From positions 1 through 64,000 of the forward strand of contig NZ_CP038143.1 of the NCBI RefSeq assembly GCF_006542375.1: a stretch of 64,000 nt of DNA. The letters are read 5' to 3'. Positions 20,080 through 28,360 of this stretch are shown piece after piece. A program made the position numbers and the translations under genes. This stretch comes from Oecophyllibacter saccharovorans. Its GTDB lineage: Bacteria > Pseudomonadota > Alphaproteobacteria > Acetobacterales > Acetobacteraceae. The notes beneath the pieces were generated by a model, which did not search any database, had not been told where the DNA came from, and saw nothing but the letters and a program-made list of their open reading frames with translations. Positions within the stretch are counted from its first letter, which is position 1; each line of letters opens with the position of its first letter.

Positions 20080-21045
20080 TCAGCCAGCGGAATGGCGTAA
20101 TTTCCGAAAACGCCACAAAAGCATTGGCAGAGCCAGAAGAGGATGCTTTCTCTCAAACGCACTGACCGTGATTGCCTGACCGGTATGGCGTTCAATTTTC
20201 CATAAAAGATAATCCACCCCGCCCTCGAAAGTGAAAGCAGCTTTCAGAAGACGCAGAAAATTCAGTCCCTTGCCATAGCGACTGATTTTTTCCCAGCGTC
20301 TGACTGCCTTCTCCTTCAGCCCTGCAGGCAGTTGCGGACTCAGACGCGGCGTGCCCTCGAGCGTGCGGTAAGGGATTCCGGCTTCCACCCAGGCCGCTTC
20401 CAGCAACGCCTTGTAACGTCCTTCACGTCCCTGAAGAAGCTTTGTGCTGCGGTTCTGCTTTTCAACCCGTAACTCAGCTGCGTAAGTGCGTTTAAAGAGG
20501 TGATGCCAGAATTCAACGGCTGTTCCCTGAGAAGGGCCCAGAAGAGCAGCCCATTCAGCTGCGGTAACCACACAATCATGCACCACCCCCAGCAGGGCAT
20601 CGGCTGCACGCGGTCCCTGCACCCAGACCATTCGAACCGGTTGACAGAACCGCGCCCAGATCGTCGTGTCCAGTGCCTGGAAAGTCGCACGTTGCTGAAA
20701 CTGCGCCAGGGTCAGCAATGCTATCTTGGCCCGTAGCTTCCCTCTCTCAGTCTGGCTTTCCCGGTAAATAACATTTGGCGGCAATATCCGGTTGGCTGCC
20801 TGCAGCTCCCGGTTGCCTGGGAGATCCTCTGCCTGCACAAAGATCACATAAAAATCCAGCAAGCCATCTGTCTGCAGGGCACGCGACTGAGAGCCGTAGA
20901 AGAGAATGGCCAGGGGCTGGACAGAAAAAGAATCAGCAATCTCCCGGGCAAAATCTGATATTGCCGGCTCCACCCTGCTTGTCAGTTCAGAAATGAGCAG
21001 ACGATTGAGGCAGCTCGAAGGGTCTGTGCGGGTCATCATAGCCAT
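20080..21045 (-). CDS. Tam41-like nucleotidyltransferase of the sphingolipid island
   Basis: A 321-residue soluble protein. The nucleotidyltransferase-fold motif FYGSQSRALQ (49-58) is followed by TDGLLDFYVIF (59-69), and then LPPNVIYRES, GKLRAKIALLTLAQF and a WARFCQPVRMVW segment (130-141). The order GS, LDF, N-x-Y, G-x-L, QPVR resembles mitochondrial Tam41, a CDP-diacylglycerol synthase. The similarity is by eye only. It is in the same direction as, and 87 bp after, the lipid kinase. I infer that it may transfer a nucleotide to a phosphorylated lipid. The start at 21045 has no good ribosome binding site, and nearby ATGs at 21039 and 21036 are alternatives. Confidence 0.6.
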   Translation of the reverse strand: MAMMTRTDPSSCLNRLLISELTSRVEPAISDFAREIADSFSVQPLAILFYGSQSRALQTDGLLDFYVIFVQAEDLPGNRELQAANRILPPNVIYRESQTERGKLRAKIALLTLAQFQQRATFQALDTTIWARFCQPVRMVWVQGPRAADALLGVVHDCVVTAAEWAALLGPSQGTAVEFWHHLFKRTYAAELRVEKQNRSTKLLQGREGRYKALLEAAWVEAGIPYRTLEGTPRLSPQLPAGLKEKAVRRWEKISRYGKGLNFLRLLKAAFTFEGGVDYLLWKIERHTGQAITVSAFERKHPLLALPMLLWRFRKLRHSAG

Positions 21046-21132
21046 GATTCATGAAGATGAAGGCTGCCTTAAGGCAAGCAGCCAGTCTGGCAGACCGGAA
21101 AGTGGTTCAGCCCAGTGTGTCTCAGATATATC

Positions 21133-22110
21133 TCAGGCCTGAAGAAAGCGAAACAACGGGCCCCTTTCCAGCATCAGCCGCCCATCAGCCGCTGCCGGAA
21201 AGACTTCCCCATCCAGAACGAATTCGCTGTCCGTTTCAAGCATCATACCCTTGTTGACCAGATCGCTGACATAGTCCGGATGATTTCTGAGCCAATCCGG
21301 CACACGGCCTCGCAGCAGATGCAGGAGAGCACCGGACAGGCGCTTCGGAAAAGCGGAAACATTCAGGAAATGGAAACCATGCCGATTGGTACCGCTCTCC
21401 CAGAAGGGCCAGATTCCATTGGACAGCTTTTCAAGCGCCGTCACCAGGAAGATAAAGCTCTGACCGTTGCCCTGAAGCGTCTTTTCGGCAACTTCTGCTC
21501 CCTTCTGCTGCCAGCGCAAGGGATTGCCCTGAAGCCACTTCTGGCGGCTACGCCGCAGCACCAGGCTGGCAATGCTGGAAACCAGGGTCAGAACGACGGC
21601 CAGGTTATGGGGCGCGAATTTCAGCACGGTCGGCGAATGGGCAATCCGCACTGCCCGCGCATAGCCAGTGCAACCACCGAACATCCCCAGAACGGGGCGG
21701 CGTTCGGGCGCGCCCGGCCAGGTCAGCCGGATGGGCGCGCGCATGCTGCTGCGAAACGGTCGTTCTGAAAACAGGCGGTCCAGTGCTTCCGGGCCACGCA
21801 GGCCAAAGCCGACATCCGAGGCAATAAGATTGGTATTTCCTGAAGGCAGCACGGCAATGGCCGGCAGACGGTCAAGAGGATATACCTGTTCAATCGCGCT
21901 CAAAGCCGCACTGACCGTCCCGTCCCCCCCATTGAGAACGATCAGCTCCACCCCCGCTTCATGCAACTGGCGCACATGATCAAGCAGCTTTCCTTCGTGG
22001 TGGACCGAAATGCAGAGATTTCCCAGTCTTTCCCGACCGGCTTGATAGAATTCATTGCCGTCATGGCGATTGCGACGGCTGGTCGGATTATGAATCAGGG
22101 CTATCCGCAC
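21133..22110 (-). CDS. DAGK-domain lipid kinase, candidate ceramide kinase
   Basis: A 325-residue protein with the diacylglycerol-kinase catalytic domain: HNPTSRRN near the start, the nucleotide loop LNGGDGTVSAAL (59-70), and a VLPSGNTNLIASD segment. This family phosphorylates lipid hydroxyls (DAG, sphingosine, ceramide). Position beside Spt suggests ceramide or sphinganine as substrate, as for the ceramide kinase in the Caulobacter cluster. DAG cannot be excluded. The start is GTG 22110 with GAGGGA five bases upstream. A GC-rich hairpin (22132-22147) lies in its leader. It is followed by the Tam41-like gene. Confidence 0.78.
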   Translation of the reverse strand: MRIALIHNPTSRRNRHDGNEFYQAGRERLGNLCISVHHEGKLLDHVRQLHEAGVELIVLNGGDGTVSAALSAIEQVYPLDRLPAIAVLPSGNTNLIASDVGFGLRGPEALDRLFSERPFRSSMRAPIRLTWPGAPERRPVLGMFGGCTGYARAVRIAHSPTVLKFAPHNLAVVLTLVSSIASLVLRRSRQKWLQGNPLRWQQKGAEVAEKTLQGNGQSFIFLVTALEKLSNGIWPFWESGTNRHGFHFLNVSAFPKRLSGALLHLLRGRVPDWLRNHPDYVSDLVNKGMMLETDSEFVLDGEVFPAAADGRLMLERGPLFRFLQA

Positions 22111-22433
22111 GTTTTCCCTCAGGGCTGCAGCGCCCCCTCAAGGGGGCATGAAGCTGCGGACTATGCCATGGTGTTGCCATGAAAGACAGAGGGCGCGGAA
22201 GGCTGTACCGACAAGAGAGCAGACCATGGCGATCCTGCATCGTTTTCGCCTCTCCGCTCTCCAAGCCCTGGCCGCAAGCTAGCGGCCTGACCAGAAGCAG
22301 GCTATGCTCTGCTGATGCCCTCTGGTGAAACGACGGAAAAATGACTGCTCGATCGTCTTTTCGTCCCTCCTCACTCTGAAGTCGCCGGGCCGCCTTCCAT
22401 CAGCCTGCACCCAGGCCTGTAACCGGGAAAGAC
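22111..22433. promoter_or_regulatory. 323-bp divergent intergenic region inside the sphingolipid island
   Basis: No gene is supported. It separates the minus-strand kinase unit from the plus-strand export unit, so it should hold two promoters. The only clear structure is a stem GCCCCCT/AGGGGGC at 22132-22147, which falls 22 nt upstream of the kinase GTG and above its ribosome binding site. No convincing -35/-10 pair was found. Confidence 0.3.
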
Positions 22434-23414
22434 ATGCTTTCTGACACGTCAGCTGAAAATGCCTCTGTCGGGCCTGGCGCATCCGTTACATTCGCACATA
22501 TTTCCGACCTTCATCTCCCGCCGCCTGCCCTGCCCTGGAGACGTTTTCTAAACAAGCGCCTGCTGAGCCGGCATTACTGGCAACAACACCGGCGCCACCA
22601 GCACCTGCCTGCCATCCGCGACCGCATGCTGGCCGATATCACGCGTGACAGGCAGCTGAACGCTCTGCTGATCACCGGCGACCTGACGAATTTCGGCACG
22701 CCGGAAGAATTTTCCCAGGCGGCCAGATGGCTGAAAACGCTGCCTCTGCCAGCCCTGCTCGTGCCTGGTAACCATGATGCCATGGTCGCGGCACCCTATG
22801 CCCAGACCGGCAAGTTATGGGAGCCCTGGAGCGCCGAGCACTATCCCTATATCCGCCATTTCGGCAATGTCGCTGTCATCGGCCTCAACTCTGCCGTTCC
22901 CACACCTCCTTTCATGGCTTATGGACATATAGGCGCAAAACAGCTGACCCGCCTGGGGGCTATACTTGCTACCCTAAAAGATCAGAACATCTGCCGGATA
23001 CTGATGCTGCATCACCCGCCTCAGCGTGGCCTTGATTCTAGGCTTAAAAGCCTGCGTGATACCGAAGCCCTCGGCAAAGTCCTGCAGCAGCACGGCACTG
23101 AGCTCATTCTGCACGGCCATACCCATCAGGCCACCCTGAGCGAAATCGGTAATGCCAATATTCCCCTGCTCGGCGTAGGAGCCACCTCCATGAAGCATGA
23201 CCATCCCGAGCGCATGGCCAGCTGGAACCGGATCTGTATCACGCGCCCTGCCCATTTCCAGGATCAAACCTCTTCATCCAGCCAGGGCTGGCAATTTGAA
23301 GTCACCCGGCGCAGCGCTGAAGGCGCTGTCCTGCAGAACATATGCTGGAACAGCGAGGATTTCAGGGGCAGTCTCAGGACCACACCTGCCCAGTGGCAGG
23401 GCGGAAAGGCGTAG
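22434..23414 (+). CDS. Calcineurin-like metallophosphoesterase
   Basis: A 326-residue two-metal phosphoesterase with all five blocks: ISDLHL (D25, H27), GDLTNFG, GNHDAM, LHHPP and LHGHTH. Related proteins include UDP-2,3-diacylglucosamine and cyclic-nucleotide phosphodiesterases; the substrate is unknown. There is no signal peptide, so it is cytoplasmic or peripheral. It is the first gene of a tight plus-strand run into the LptF-like gene (3-bp gap), which suggests a role in lipid head-group processing. The start is ATG 22434 with GGGAAAG upstream. Confidence 0.85.
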   Translation: MLSDTSAENASVGPGASVTFAHISDLHLPPPALPWRRFLNKRLLSRHYWQQHRRHQHLPAIRDRMLADITRDRQLNALLITGDLTNFGTPEEFSQAARWLKTLPLPALLVPGNHDAMVAAPYAQTGKLWEPWSAEHYPYIRHFGNVAVIGLNSAVPTPPFMAYGHIGAKQLTRLGAILATLKDQNICRILMLHHPPQRGLDSRLKSLRDTEALGKVLQQHGTELILHGHTHQATLSEIGNANIPLLGVGATSMKHDHPERMASWNRICITRPAHFQDQTSSSSQGWQFEVTRRSAEGAVLQNICWNSEDFRGSLRTTPAQWQGGKA

Positions 23415-23417
23415 GAG

Positions 23418-24581
23418 ATGCGCAGCCGCCTGCCAACGCTGGACCGATATCTGCTCAAGCAGCTGATTCCGCCGTTCGCCATCGCTCTGACCACGATGCT
23501 GATCGCGCTGCTGCTAGAAAGGCTTCTGGTCCTGTTCAACCACCTGGCCAGCGCCGGCAGTTCGATCGCTACGCTCATTACCCTGCTGACTGACCTGCTG
23601 CCTCATTACATGGGGCTGGCCTTGCCGGCTGCGCTGTGTATTGCCGTTTTTCTGACCATTCACCGCATGAGTGAACACAACGAGCTTGATGCGCTGCAGG
23701 CTGCCCATATCTCTCTGTTGCGCATCTCTGTTCCTTACATGAAAGTCGGGCTGCTGCTGGGCGCGCTCAGTGTGCTGCTCTATGGTTATATTCAGCCGGT
23801 TGCGCGCTATGATTACCGGGAAGGCTTCTATTTCGCCCGCCATACGGGTTGGGCGCCGCATCTGCAGTCCGGAATGTTTGCAAGCACCTCAAAACACACC
23901 ATGCTGACAGCTGATTACGTTGATCAGGGCGGTTCACGTCTGCGACGGGTCTTCATCCGGGAAATTATGGATGACGGCACCCTGAAAATCATCACTGCCC
24001 CGCGCGGACTGCTGACGATCTCGGAAATTCATGCTGCAACGGAGCTGGATCTCTGGGACGGCTACATTCTCAAAAGCAAAACCCCGTATCTCGTCGGCTC
24101 GACTGCCACCATCACACATTTCACCCATGTGGCGCGCGTGATCGAACGGGCAAAAAAACAGAACTCCTTTCGTGGCCGCGGCGAAGACGAGCGTGAACTG
24201 ACGCTTTTCGAGCTGATCCATGCCCTGCATTACGGCGCCCCGGGCATATCCCATCTTGACCTACGCGCTGAGCTGGATTTCCGCATGGCGCGCGCGCTGG
24301 CCATTCCCTTCATTCCCCTCCTGACCGTCGCATTTGCTGTCGGCAGGAAACGCCGCCAGTCCGTTCTGGGGCAGATCGCCCTGGCGCTCATACTGGTCGG
24401 CTTCAATGAGGCGCAGCTTTTCGGCCATAGCCTGGCTGCGGCCGGGAATCTGCCGGTCTGGCTGGCAATCTGGGTACCTGAAATCATTTTCTGTGCTTTC
24501 TGTGTCTATGCCCTTCTCTCCCGCTCCCAGGTGCTGAAAGGTCATGGAAACGCTCAGGTTAAGGCGAGACGCGCGGCATGA
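23418..24581 (+). CDS. LptF-like permease (YjgP/YjgQ family), probable sphingolipid-linked paralogue
   Basis: A 387-residue membrane protein with the LptF/LptG plan: a cytosolic amphipathic start (LDRYLLKQLIPPF), three N-terminal helices up to about residue 125, a periplasmic beta-jellyroll at about 130-285, and three C-terminal helices. LptF and LptG form the LPS-extracting ABC transporter membrane part with LptB2. Canonical alphaproteobacterial lptFG lie beside lptD/surA/pdxA. Here the neighbours are a phosphoesterase and a fatty-acid hydroxylase within a sphingolipid cluster, so a second lipid cargo is plausible. The ATG follows the previous stop by one codon with AGGAG immediately adjacent, so translation is probably by coupling. 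Confidence 0.82.
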   Translation: MRSRLPTLDRYLLKQLIPPFAIALTTMLIALLLERLLVLFNHLASAGSSIATLITLLTDLLPHYMGLALPAALCIAVFLTIHRMSEHNELDALQAAHISLLRISVPYMKVGLLLGALSVLLYGYIQPVARYDYREGFYFARHTGWAPHLQSGMFASTSKHTMLTADYVDQGGSRLRRVFIREIMDDGTLKIITAPRGLLTISEIHAATELDLWDGYILKSKTPYLVGSTATITHFTHVARVIERAKKQNSFRGRGEDERELTLFELIHALHYGAPGISHLDLRAELDFRMARALAIPFIPLLTVAFAVGRKRRQSVLGQIALALILVGFNEAQLFGHSLAAAGNLPVWLAIWVPEIIFCAFCVYALLSRSQVLKGHGNAQVKARRAA

Positions 24582-25675
24582 GCGTAATCCCTCCCCGTGT
24601 CCTTTCTCGCTTCTTTCTGAAACCGCTCCTGGTCAGGATTCTTCTGTGCTGCGCCGTGCTGTGCGGCCTCCTGGAAGTTCTGGCGCTTCTTGAGCAGGCC
24701 GGCACCATTCTGTCGCGTCACCTGGGCATGCACGGTCTCTTCAAGTTCATGCTTCTTCATCTGCCAGCGCTGATGACGGAGATCATGCCCCTGTCTGTCA
24801 TGATCGGCTCCCTGTTCACGCTTCTCCAGATGGCCTTGAGCAGTGAAATCGCCATCATGCGGGCAGCCGGACTTTCAACTTTTGAAATGTTCCGGCTTCT
24901 CCTGCCCGTCCCCATCCTGCTGGGCCTGCTTACGATGGCCGTTCAGTTCTGGGTGGTGCCCCCCTGTGAGCAGGAGCTGACAACCTGGTGGAACCAGACC
25001 GCCACTGCAGTGCATGACACACAAGGCCTTCCCGCCCTCTGGTTTCGCGAAGGGAGCGCCATCGTTCATGTCGAGCAGGTCAGCACGGGGGGAAAGCATC
25101 TGCAGGACGTCTCGGTATTTCAGCGTGAGAAGCAGACCGGCATTCTGACAGCGGCCTATCACTTCCCGGCCTTGCAGCGTGAGGGCTCTCAGTGGATTTC
25201 AGCCCCTGGTGCCACTGCAATCCGGGTGGCGCCGGATCAGGAAAGTGCCGAGGTGGTTGCATTCACTCAGAAAGTGTTTCTGCCCACCACGCCCCGGCAG
25301 ATCATGGCCATGACGATGGACAGCCCGATCTATACCCCTGGGGAAATTCTGAAGGTTCTCCACCGCCAGGCCCCTGCCAGCTTGCCGATATCCAACTACC
25401 GCATGACGTTTTTTTCAGCACTTTTTCTACCCCTGGAAATGGCGGTCATGCTACTCATCACCTTGCCGGTGACTTACATTCCTCCACGAGCTGGCATCCG
25501 TAATCCCTTGCCCGTTTATGTCATGGCGGCAGGCTTGGGGATCGTTATTCTACAGGGTATGATCTCCGCACTTGGGAATGCCGGATCGCTTCCTGTACTG
25601 CTTGCTGTATGTTCTGCACAGCTGGTTGCAGCTCTTCTGGGATTGGGCTGGATTTTACGCATGGAGGACAAGTGA
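24578..25675 (+). CDS. LptG-like permease (YjgP/YjgQ family), partner of the preceding gene
   Basis: A 365-residue protein of the same six-helix plus periplasmic jellyroll design as its neighbour. The ATG overlaps the LptF-like stop by four bases (ATGA). Helices lie near 17-37, 60-85 and 103-122 and near the C-terminus, with the jellyroll at about 130-270. The pair should form a heterodimer that needs an LptB-type ATPase from elsewhere. Context suggests export of a sphingolipid rather than, or as well as, LPS. The alternative is that it is the sole LptG of the genome, which a genome-wide search would settle. Confidence 0.82.
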   Translation: MSVIPPRVLSRFFLKPLLVRILLCCAVLCGLLEVLALLEQAGTILSRHLGMHGLFKFMLLHLPALMTEIMPLSVMIGSLFTLLQMALSSEIAIMRAAGLSTFEMFRLLLPVPILLGLLTMAVQFWVVPPCEQELTTWWNQTATAVHDTQGLPALWFREGSAIVHVEQVSTGGKHLQDVSVFQREKQTGILTAAYHFPALQREGSQWISAPGATAIRVAPDQESAEVVAFTQKVFLPTTPRQIMAMTMDSPIYTPGEILKVLHRQAPASLPISNYRMTFFSALFLPLEMAVMLLITLPVTYIPPRAGIRNPLPVYVMAAGLGIVILQGMISALGNAGSLPVLLAVCSAQLVAALLGLGWILRMEDK

Positions 25676-25677
25676 CG

Positions 25678-26478
25678 ATGATCAATCCCTTCCGAAATAC
25701 GCCCTTCATGAAAAAGGGTCGCAGTTACGACCTGGGGAAAATGAGCCTGAAACAGATGTGGAAGGCTTATCTCACCTATCCGACCATTCTGCTGTACTTC
25801 CTGCTTATCCTCGTTACGGTCGGCCTGAGTCTCTATTTCTACAAAGGGTTCTGGCAGACTTTCATTCCGGTGCCGGTCGTCGTCGTCGTTTTCCCCATCG
25901 TCTGGTACATCATCCACCGCTGGATCATGCACGGGCGCTGGTTCTACCGTAATCCCATCACCGCAGCGATGTGGAAACGCATTCACTGGGACCATCACCA
26001 GGATCCCCATCTGCTGGAGGTTCTGTTCGGCTCTCCCCTCTACACCCTGCCCACCATGATTGTCGTGACCATGCCGATCGGGGGATGGATCGGGGGATGG
26101 AGTGGCGCCTTCTCAGCCCTGGCGACCGCGCTGGTCATGACCTGCATCTATGAATTTTTCCATACCCTGCAGCATCTGGCCTACAAGCCGAAATGGAACT
26201 GGGTTATCTACATCGTCCAGCTGCATATTCTTCACCATTTTCACGATGAAGACGGCAATTACGGTATCACAAACTATCTTCCTGACCGTCTTCTGGGCAC
26301 TTTCTACCGCAAGGCCAAGGACCGGCCGCGCAGCCCCTATGTCTTCAACCTGGGTTACACGCTGGAAGAAGCCCAGCTTTACCCCTGGGTAATGCAGCGC
26401 ACAGGCGCCCCACCACGCGATCGGCCCGATCCGGCGCGTGTGCCGAAATCGCCCAAGCTGTCCAAAGAGGCTTCGTGA
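25678..26478 (+). CDS. Fatty acid hydroxylase superfamily membrane enzyme
   Basis: A 266-residue diiron membrane hydroxylase. The histidine clusters are complete: H80-x4-H85, H103-x2-H106-H107, H162-x3-H166 and H183-x2-H186-H187, with four or so hydrophobic helices. Start ATG 25678 follows GGAGG and lies 2 bp after the LptG-like stop. The family includes sterol desaturases, carotenoid hydroxylases and sphingoid C4 and fatty-acid 2-hydroxylases. Acetic acid bacteria are known to make ceramides with 2-hydroxy fatty acids, so acyl or long-chain-base hydroxylation is the favoured inference. The exact position hydroxylated cannot be read from sequence. Confidence 0.8.
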   Translation: MINPFRNTPFMKKGRSYDLGKMSLKQMWKAYLTYPTILLYFLLILVTVGLSLYFYKGFWQTFIPVPVVVVVFPIVWYIIHRWIMHGRWFYRNPITAAMWKRIHWDHHQDPHLLEVLFGSPLYTLPTMIVVTMPIGGWIGGWSGAFSALATALVMTCIYEFFHTLQHLAYKPKWNWVIYIVQLHILHHFHDEDGNYGITNYLPDRLLGTFYRKAKDRPRSPYVFNLGYTLEEAQLYPWVMQRTGAPPRDRPDPARVPKSPKLSKEAS

Positions 26479-27251
26479 CGCCTCTTCCGGTTCTCGTACT
26501 GGCAGGTTCACGCGAGGGCCCTCTTGATCCTTTGGCCCGTTACGGCAAAGTCACCCATAAAGCGTTGCTTCCTATTCAAGGCGTACCGATGGTGGAGCGA
26601 GTGATCAAGGCGCTCGAGATCACGCCTCAGATCGGGCCGATCTGGGTCAGCATCGAGGATCCCGAGTGTCTGCAGGCTTATGCAGACCGGGTCCACCTTC
26701 TGCCCGCAGCTTCCACCCCGAGTGCCAGTGTCAGCCAGGCTCTGGAACTCATCGGCACGCCCTGCCTGGTCACGACGGCGGACCATGCCCTGCTGCGAAA
26801 GGAATGGATTGAAGAATTTCTCTCCCAGAGCGCGCAGAGCGGTGCTGACCTTACAGCCGCAGTAGCCAGTAGGCAGACCGTTGAACGCGACGTTCCAGCC
26901 ACCAAGCGCACCTATATCCCTCTGTCCGACCGGCAGCTCTCAGGCTGCAATCTGTTCTGGCTGGGCACCCCCCGTGCGGGAGCAGTGGTCAAGCTGTGGG
27001 AAAAGCTTCAGCAGGAACGGAAACATCCGTTCCGCATGGCCTGGTTGCTGGGGCCGGGCACGCTTGTAAAAGCGTTATTGCGGCGCCTTGGAACACGGGA
27101 CGTGGAAGAACGGATCCAGGCTCTGACCGGAGCGCGCGTTGCCTTGATTGAGATGCGCAACGGCCAGGCTGCGGTGGATGTCGACAAGCTCGAAGATTAT
27201 CATCTGGTCGAGCGGCTCCTCGACCCCCAACCCGCTTCACAAGTGCCCTGA
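26475..27251 (+). CDS. MobA-like nucleotidyltransferase of the sphingolipid island
   Basis: A 258-residue NTP-transferase with a GT-A-like start VLVLAGSREGPLDPLARYGK (6-25), HKALLPIQGVPMVERV, and a metal-site segment VTTADHALL (99-107). It resembles sugar or polyol phosphate nucleotidyltransferases. It begins at a GTG overlapping the hydroxylase stop (GTGA), so it is the last gene of the phosphoesterase-LptF-LptG-hydroxylase unit. It may activate a head-group precursor for transfer to ceramide or ceramide phosphate. The substrate is unknown, and molybdenum cofactor work is unlikely given the context. Confidence 0.7.
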   Translation: MTPLPVLVLAGSREGPLDPLARYGKVTHKALLPIQGVPMVERVIKALEITPQIGPIWVSIEDPECLQAYADRVHLLPAASTPSASVSQALELIGTPCLVTTADHALLRKEWIEEFLSQSAQSGADLTAAVASRQTVERDVPATKRTYIPLSDRQLSGCNLFWLGTPRAGAVVKLWEKLQQERKHPFRMAWLLGPGTLVKALLRRLGTRDVEERIQALTGARVALIEMRNGQAAVDVDKLEDYHLVERLLDPQPASQVP

Positions 27252-27255
27252 GCCC

Positions 27256-28140
27256 TCAGAAAACCCTTTTTCCCAATCGGCGCAGATGATGGGTCAGGTT
27301 GAACTGACGCTTTTTGAGATCAATGAGCGTAACCTCTCTGGCCCCGGCCAGGGTATGCAGCCCGTCGGGATAAGCGCGCTTCATGTCTGCAGGGGGCGGC
27401 AACAGGGAACTGCTGGACAGGACCTGGGGCTTCGGCGCATCAAAGTGTCCGATTTCCAGAAAACGCAGTCCCCCTCCGTAAGTAAGTGTACAGTCCTGAA
27501 CGGGAAGGATGATGTTTTCCCCCTTCTGCCACGGCGTGCCACCCGGACGGGCTCCTGCCCGGTCCCGGTAGAGTTCTCCAAGATTGTTCCAGGGGCCGCA
27601 CAGGGTGGGGGCTACTGAGATCTGAAGCACGCTCTGGCGCGCCGGCGCTGGTAGCGGAGGCGTCCAGAAAAGCCACCATTTCCCCGCATGGAAAAGGGGC
27701 GTGGCATCAATAGCAGCAATCGGGAAAACAAATTGTGGAACTTCTTTCCAGACAAATGGAAACTGCTCCGCCCGATAAAGGGTCAGCTTTCCAGATTTAA
27801 AGGCTTCGGGGAGAAGATAGATCTCCCCTTCATGTCTGAAGACATAAGGATATGAAAGATGCCAGGGCTGGGAAAGCACAAGGCGCTTTTCAAGCAGGTT
27901 GAAAGTTCTGTCATAGATAAAAACGTCTATGACGCCCTTACGGGTCAGATAATCATAATTTTCTGCAAAGACGTAGAGTTTCTCCTGCTCCCACAACCCG
28001 AAAGGGTCCGCCAGAAAACGATGGGGGCCCGGCATGGGCAGCGCGGTCATGGCAGCCCTTGCGGCTCTGCCGGCAGCATACGTCTCTATCGGCGCATCCA
28101 GAATAAGGCAGTGCCACATATCCCGGTAGAAAACAGACAT
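27256..28140 (-). CDS. GINT1 N-terminal-domain-like beta-propeller protein
   Basis: A 294-residue protein with five or so blade-like repeats typical of the N-terminal domain of plant glucosamine inositolphosphorylceramide transferase: FLADPFGLW (42-50), HLSYPYVF (94-101), IYLLPEA (107-113), LYRAEQFPFVW (121-131), DATPLFHAGKWWLF (145-158). The GT64 catalytic domain of the plant enzyme is absent. The fold also resembles five-bladed glycosidases such as GH43. It faces the nucleotidyltransferase tail to tail with a 4-bp gap and has a strong GAGGAG site. I infer a glycan or head-group binding or modifying role on the sphingolipid. Confidence 0.65.
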   Translation of the reverse strand: MSVFYRDMWHCLILDAPIETYAAGRAARAAMTALPMPGPHRFLADPFGLWEQEKLYVFAENYDYLTRKGVIDVFIYDRTFNLLEKRLVLSQPWHLSYPYVFRHEGEIYLLPEAFKSGKLTLYRAEQFPFVWKEVPQFVFPIAAIDATPLFHAGKWWLFWTPPLPAPARQSVLQISVAPTLCGPWNNLGELYRDRAGARPGGTPWQKGENIILPVQDCTLTYGGGLRFLEIGHFDAPKPQVLSSSSLLPPPADMKRAYPDGLHTLAGAREVTLIDLKKRQFNLTHHLRRLGKRVF

Positions 28141-28360
28141 GATGACTTCTCCTCATGGCATTAGAGCTTTTCCCTGACTGGATTGCCTATACAGTTCAGA
28201 CGGGCGCGGTGGCTTTCATAATGTCGCATATTATCCGGAGCACAGCGGAACAGCGCCCTGTTCCTGAAGACCGCTAACGAATAAAAACCACATTTTTAGG
28301 TGACGATAGACTTCGCTCCTCTTAAAATTTCTGAAATTTTCCAAGCTTCAATGGATTTCA

